Source: Trifolium pratense (Eukaryota; Streptophyta; Magnoliopsida; Fabales; Fabaceae). Taken from it: 64,000 nt of DNA. The notes under the pieces were generated by a model. That model made no database searches. It was not told the DNA's origin and saw only the letters and a program-made list of their open reading frames with translations. The stretch lies in contig NC_060064.1 in assembly GCF_020283565.1 (NCBI RefSeq), positions 19,240,337 through 19,304,336 on the forward strand, read 5' to 3'. Below are positions 59,270 to 64,000 of this stretch, one piece after another. The stretch's first letter is position 1. Every line of letters begins with the position of its first letter. A program made the translations under genes and the position numbers.

Positions 59270-60680
59270 AGTCATGGAGTCAGGGCCGTTTTTTAGATTT
59301 TGGTGGCCTAGGGAGGATCTATAATTTGGGCCCTAACAAGTAGTCTAGAAAATTTGAATTTCCAAAAAATATTGATTTTATTTATTTATTTATTATCCAT
59401 ATACTCATACAAAATTTATACGAGCATTTTTCGATACAAACTCACTAACAATTGTTTTACATCAATTTCTACAAGCATTGATCTAGTTCCAATTTGACAA
59501 CATTTACAACAATTCAATTCAGAAAATTGCACACCTTGAGGAAGAAGAAGAAGAAGATTGAAAATCGCATACAAAAAGAGAAAACAAGATAAAACTACGG
59601 ATGACCGATGAGTTGCAAACTTGCAGAGAGAAAACTAGAGGGAGACAATGGGTATGTGTTGATACACAACAAGATTATGAGAAGAAGAGAAGTGCAAACG
59701 TGTAGTGATGAAGGAGTAGTACGTATGAAGGCAGTCCAAGTAGTAGTAGCATGCATAAGAGTAGAAATAAGAGTTGCACCTTCGATAGCATCTTATAAGC
59801 ATACATTTCGGAAATTAATTTGTATGCATATATATTTGATACTTGATATTGAGGGTTACATACATAGAGAAAATCTGATCATTTGTACTTATGTATCGTT
59901 GCATCAAGTGATCAATTATCAACCATATCAAGTATGATTGCCCAATTAGAGCATATGGAGATTCTCCGGGAAAAAGCGGCACTCGAACAAAGACAAATTT
60001 TTGAAATTTAGGATTCCTCCTTAGTGTTGCCAATAGGCCACCAAATTTTTTTGGGATTAATAAATCCTTAAAGGAATTATTTTGGGGCCCAAATTTTAGA
60101 CTTATTTTTTGAGACTTAGACGGTTTGCAAATGTATTTTTTTTTTGGACTTAAAATAAGATAATATTCATTTATTCCAATAATTGATAGAGTACATCAGA
60201 TGCAAATACAAATTCAACTTTGCTAAAAACGAAAAGGATGAATTTGCGAACAAACCCATAACATCCAAGTTAATAGCATACAACGGCAAAATGACTACAA
60301 ATAATATGATAAAATTAAAGTCACCGGAATATCTATGCTTCTGGATCTGCAACGTTGATTTCCAAATCATTGATTGAATCTGCAGTTGATATTTCAATAT
60401 GAACTAAACGAACACCGCAACAAGAGAAAAAACCAAACAACGTTGCACAAGGACGATGACAACACAACGCCGCACTCAGAAAGACGCCAACACAAAAAAA
60501 ATCAACTAAAAAACTTGAACTATGTGAAAATCACTTAGTTAAAAGAGAAGAAAAAAAGATGCAGAGGGTGATTTTAGGCCAAAAAATAACCTAAAACCAC
60601 ACTCTTACCGTAAATAAAGATAAAGAAGACCTAGAGAGAAAATGAAACTTCTCACTCTAAAATGAAATTAGGGCCGGCTT
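59270..60680. other. Spacer with AGGGCC-flanked repeat remnants
   Basis: CAGGGCCGTTTTTTAGATTTTGGTGGCC at 59281 (in parts) and TTAGGGCCGGCTT near 60666 resemble ends of GGGCC-type repeats. TTTGGTGGCCTA (59300) pairs with TAGGCCACCAAA (60036) and TTGGGCCCTAA with GGGGCCCAAA. The units are decayed, and I could not define one element. Open frames at 59608-59937 are not convincing. Confidence 0.4.
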
Positions 60681-60795
60681 ACAAAGTAACGGTATGCAAA
60701 TGTTATGCTAAGAAATACTGTAATGCTTTGGGTAGTTTAAACAAGTCACGTTTCATTTTTTGTTGACTAACAATTTACAAGAAATTTGTTTTTTG

Positions 60796-60899
60796 GCAGC
60801 GCCTTTTTTTTGTTACAAGTTGTTGGCAAAAACTACATTTTTTACAAGTCGTTGGAAATATAGTTTTTGCCAACGACTTGTTACAAAAAAAGGCGTTGC
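60796..60899. repeat. Long-stem hairpin
   Basis: The arms 60796-60835 and 60861-60899 pair over about 38 bp with few mismatches (GCGCC-T-run-GTTACAAGTTGTTGGCAAAAACTA, in parts, against its complement). The loop of about 25 bases contains another TTACAAGTCGTTGG copy. It could be a MITE core or a small-RNA-producing foldback. Confidence 0.7.
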
Positions 60900-61049
60900 T
60901 TTCTTCTAATTACTCCCTGATAGGTGTGAGTTTAACAAGTGTTAACTTGACTTTTTAAGGGAGAATGATGTGTGATCACTTGCAACAAACAAATAACTAT
61001 CAATCAAGAATTGCTCTATATATAGAGCTTGCAGAAGATTAACAAACTA

Positions 61050-62621
61050 TGATGTAGGTGGATTTTTTCTGTATATTATTATTTTAGTTAGATTTAGTTT
61101 TATTATATTTTAGGTTGATTTCTTATTTTTATATTTCACCTAGGTTAGTTATTTTTTATATTTTAGGTAGATTTGTAATTTTTATTTAGCTAGGTTTGTT
61201 GTTTTTATTTTTACAATCTTTTAGGAGATTTGTTAATTTTATTTTCCACTCCTATTTAAACTAAATTATTGTAGCCTTGAAGGGAACCTTTTGATTTAAT
61301 AAAATTCAGAGATTTTTCTCAAATTTGGTGGATTCCAAATTACTCTTTCTGGTGGATTCCGGAAATCTGGTGGATTCGAGAACCTTTATCTAAAAGGATT
61401 AGCGCTTGTTTTTCCTTCACGCTTCCGTACTGCGTCAGTTGGTATCAGAGCCTGGTTTCTCTTGTTCTTTTCCTAACGTGATCAGCCATGGTGACGAGGG
61501 CAGACCTTGCCGATTTAGTTATAATGGTCAAAGCTCTGTCGGATAAGTTGACGGCATTGACGACTAAGGGGGACGACGTCGCTAACAACAACCGAAACTG
61601 CAACAACAATAAAAATAATAACAACAACAGAAACGACGACAACAACCGCAACAACCCATCTACTGATGACTCGAGTTCTGAGGATGAGGAAGTTGTGTCC
61701 GAAAAGGGAGGTGAAGAGACTTCAACTAGGATAAAAAAAATTGTCTTGTGCAAGTATGGCGATCCACAACTTGATGTCGACCTACCTGTGGCGGCTCCGT
61801 CAAAGCCAGATGTATTTGTGCGAAATCCGGCAACAACCTCACCGCCACTAGAACCTCCTGACACTAGGATGCATGCAGCGACTTCCATCTCAGCAAAACC
61901 GCCGCATCACAGCCGTCACATTGAACTCAAGGATTTGCTTGTAGATCGGGTTCAATTCGGGTTTTACCTTAAATTTTATGGTTTCGGCACTAGCTCAAGC
62001 ATTTTAACTGAGTTGGGTCAAATACCCTTTTTGTGATAAATTTCCAATTTTGTGATCTTTGAGCAATGGAACCCCGATGGTCATTTGGATGGGTTGACAC
62101 GAGACAGGTCCTCTCACTTCATTCAATGAGATCCAGGAGGGTGGTCTCTTGTTCATTGGAGGAGTCAACCTGCAAAGGAAGCTCTTTATCAAAACGAGAA
62201 CTCGGGGTCGAGTTCTTTTGAGGTAGAGGAAACTGATGTAGGAGGATTTCTTCTGTATATTATTATTTTAGTTAGATTTAGTTTTATTATATTTTAGGTT
62301 GATTTCTTATTTTTATATTTCACCTAGGTTAGTTATTTTTTATATTTTAGGTAGATTTGTAATTTTTATTTAGCTAGGTTTGTTGTTTTTATTTTTACAA
62401 TCTTTTAGGAGATTTGTTAATTTTATTTTTCACTCCTATTTAAACTAAATTATTGTAGCCTTGAAGGGAACCTTTTGATTTAATAAAATTCAGAGATTTT
62501 TTTCAAATTTGGTGGATTTCAAATTACTCTTTCTGGTGGATTCCGGAAATCTGGTGGATTCTAGAACCTTTATCTAAAAGGATTATCGCTTGCTTTTTCT
62601 TCACGCTTCCGTACTGCGTCA
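61050..62621 (+). mobile_element. Short internally deleted LTR retrotransposon
   Basis: The 1572-bp element has two 388-bp LTRs (61050-61437 and 62234-62621) that start TGATGTAGG and end CTGCGTCA, flanked by the exact 5-bp repeat AACTA (61045-61049 and 62622-62626). A primer-binding site TTGGTATCAGAGCC follows the 5' LTR directly, and the purine-rich GAGGTAGAGGAAA precedes the 3' LTR. The 796-bp interior has only a 182-codon frame. LTRs differ at about nine positions (about 98% identity). Size is between TRIM and LARD classes; it must rely on another element's enzymes. Confidence 0.95.
61488..62036 (+). CDS. Residual gag-like frame of the short LTR element, 182 aa
   Basis: The frame opens MVTRADLADLVIMVKALSDKL, then a long Asn/Arg/Asp low-complexity stretch (residues 35-57) and an acidic Ser run (DDSSSEDEEVV). 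This order resembles the N-terminal leader of some Ty3-gypsy gag proteins. The second half (DPQLDVDLPVAAPSKPDVFV onwards) has no gag capsid, zinc knuckle, protease or polymerase motif. It is probably the remnant left by internal deletion, and whether it is translated is unknown. Confidence 0.6.
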   Translation: MVTRADLADLVIMVKALSDKLTALTTKGDDVANNNRNCNNNKNNNNNRNDDNNRNNPSTDDSSSEDEEVVSEKGGEETSTRIKKIVLCKYGDPQLDVDLPVAAPSKPDVFVRNPATTSPPLEPPDTRMHAATSISAKPPHHSRHIELKDLLVDRVQFGFYLKFYGFGTSSSILTELGQIPFL

Positions 62622-62626
62622 AACTA

Positions 62627-63776
62627 ACTAACAACCTAATTAACAAACCAACTACTTTCAACAAATTCTAACTAACTATTATATTTCTAACACTTGATTG
62701 TTACATAGTAATGTATGATTTTGTTGAAAAATGTCTGGTTTGAAGTTATACGTACCCATCTAAGTGTTAGAATAGGTTGCCATCTAGGAACGTCTTGCCG
62801 TAAGAATCTTGAATCTATACGATTAACAATTATATAGCTGCATGTAATTCAGAAACATTTAGAAATTAAGAGAAATACAAACCTCTTAACGAAACTGAGT
62901 TATCAAACTATCAGAAAGAAATCGTTTCCCACATGCAAAAAAAAAAAAAACAAATTAAAATTGGTGGGGGAAATTTGGGGCAAAGGTTATAATTTCCAAA
63001 CGAAACAGATTTTTTGTACCAAATTGCTATATTAGTTGATAATTAGGACAGACGAAGAAAAACCAAACCAAATTGAATATATAACCATTTAAAAAACCAA
63101 AAACTGTGGAGAATTATTCCTATTATACGAAATTTTATACGAAATTTTATAATCTATTGATATTGATATTAGCTTATCTAAACTTTTTGTTATGAATTAT
63201 ATTCGGGAGAATCTGAGTACGATGCCTGATGGGAACAATTTTTTACCAGATTTTATTTACGCTATAGTCGAACTTTAGATTACCAGGTGTCCTGGTCCCA
63301 TTTCATGGGAATCCTTTTCATCACTCAATAATACTTTTATTTTTACTCGGATCATCTTAGGATTATTTTTTTCACAGCTCTTTCTATTATAGCTTCATCT
63401 CTGTTTTTCTTGTACACTCCAACATTGCCAGAACATGTCATCATTTCAACCATATAATATTCAATTTCATCTTATTAATATAGGTACACATTCGCACGCA
63501 TGCACGCACGCACATGCTCTCGCATACATGTATTTAACAATATTTTTATACTTTCAACTCAAAAATAATACTTAAAAAATCTTCTATGGTAAAATAAATA
63601 TAGAAAGAATATATTAACAATCTTATATAATTAATCAGGTAAGAATAATTAGCTGAAAAATATATTAGTCAACTTTTGAATTTTCGCAGTATAATTAGCT
63701 GAAAGTGAATGTTAATAACCTTTCTAATTATTAATAAGTACTATATATACTAGATTTTGAATGATATTATCTTGCA
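62627..63776. other. Gene-less spacer
   Basis: AT-rich, with a T/A-run at 62938-62950 and a short GCAC-rich patch (CACGCATGCACGCACGCAC, 63496-63514). 63200-63300 carries a GAATCTGAGTACGATGCC...TTACCAGA repeat piece. No gene is supported. Confidence 0.5.
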
Positions 63777-63904
63777 GATATGTCGAAAGCAGAAGTGATA
63801 AACAACTGGGAGTAAGGCAGGTGAAAATGATGTCAACTCATGCCGTCCTGAAGGTCATACAACAAATCATCAGCCAATTGTTCCCTGTGGAGCTTGTTGA
63901 ATGA
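63777..63904 (+). other. Possible terminal exon
   Basis: An acceptor (ATCTTGCAG at 63769-63777) is followed by an open frame of about 41 codons (VESRSDKQLGVRQVKMMS, then a helical HAVLKVIQQIISQLFPVELVE) to TGA at 63902-63904. The composition is protein-like, but no upstream exon or known domain was found. The RS-D-K-QLGVR start is like RSEEKELGVR in the MAT1 exon at 51171. Confidence 0.3.
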
Positions 63905-64000
63905 CACATACAAACTTTCCAGAAATAATAAGGAGGATATGGTGATCAACAAAAATGACATAGCATGGAAAAGTGACAAAAAGGTAAAATTTAGGGTTGA

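Noticed and set aside
61445..61888. 147-codon minus frame
   Set aside because: Antisense of the gag-like frame in the short LTR element; Ser/Leu low complexity from the AAC-rich tract.
1..64000. CRISPR arrays, prokaryotic operons, integrated viral genomes or a multi-gene defence cluster
   Set aside because: No regularly spaced repeats with unique spacers, no viral replication or coat genes, and neighbouring host genes belong to unrelated pathways.

Overview
The window is nuclear DNA from a flowering plant, most likely a legume close to Medicago. The signs are AT-rich sequence, genes split by GT-AG introns, several plant-specific gene families, and a dense load of LTR retrotransposons, LINE and SINE fragments and MITEs. 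I see no operons, CRISPR arrays or prokaryotic features. Splice sites were chosen by eye from GT/AG signals, reading-frame continuity and expected family sequence, so exon edges should be treated as models.

Layout. 1-2719 (minus): 5' part of a chloroplast FAX3-like fatty-acid export gene that runs off the left edge. 4812-5537: a broken LINE reverse transcriptase. 6491-8420 (minus): a two-exon gene for an unrecognised 228-residue protein. 8500-14370: repeat-rich spacer with a Stowaway MITE, foldback elements, SINEs and a LINE 3' end. 14371-21265 (minus): a young Copia element with 241-bp LTRs, interrupted in its reverse transcriptase by a 2285-bp solo LTR. 23802-27101 (plus): a leucine-rich-repeat receptor-like pseudokinase of the PXC2 type. 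27102-31260: spacer. 31262-37796 (minus): a four-exon gene for a proline-rich single-pass membrane protein. 38211-39520: two adjacent inverted-repeat elements, each carrying an array of short palindromes. 40947-41312 (plus): a small basic protein. 42532-44046 (plus): an intronless P-class PPR gene. 44727-45213 (minus): a frameshifted DUF26 pseudogene. 46480-53265 (plus): the CDK-activating-kinase assembly factor MAT1, with a 1922-bp solo LTR in its 5' non-coding part. 54577-58668 (minus): plastid-type elongation factor P in seven exons. 59280-64000: spacer with a short, nearly intact LTR element (61050-62621) that has lost most of its coding region, and a possible exon at the right edge.

The host genes have separate jobs: plastid lipid export, plastid translation, organelle RNA processing, cell-cycle/transcription kinase assembly and cell-surface signalling. 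They are not a functional cluster. The most unusual structures are in the repeat fraction: two palindrome-array elements side by side, a Copia element with AG...CT LTR ends instead of TG...CA, two solo LTRs with exact 5-bp target duplications, a MITE with an exact 9-bp target duplication upstream of the PPR gene, and a broken copy of the PPR gene's 3' end next to the MAT1 promoter.
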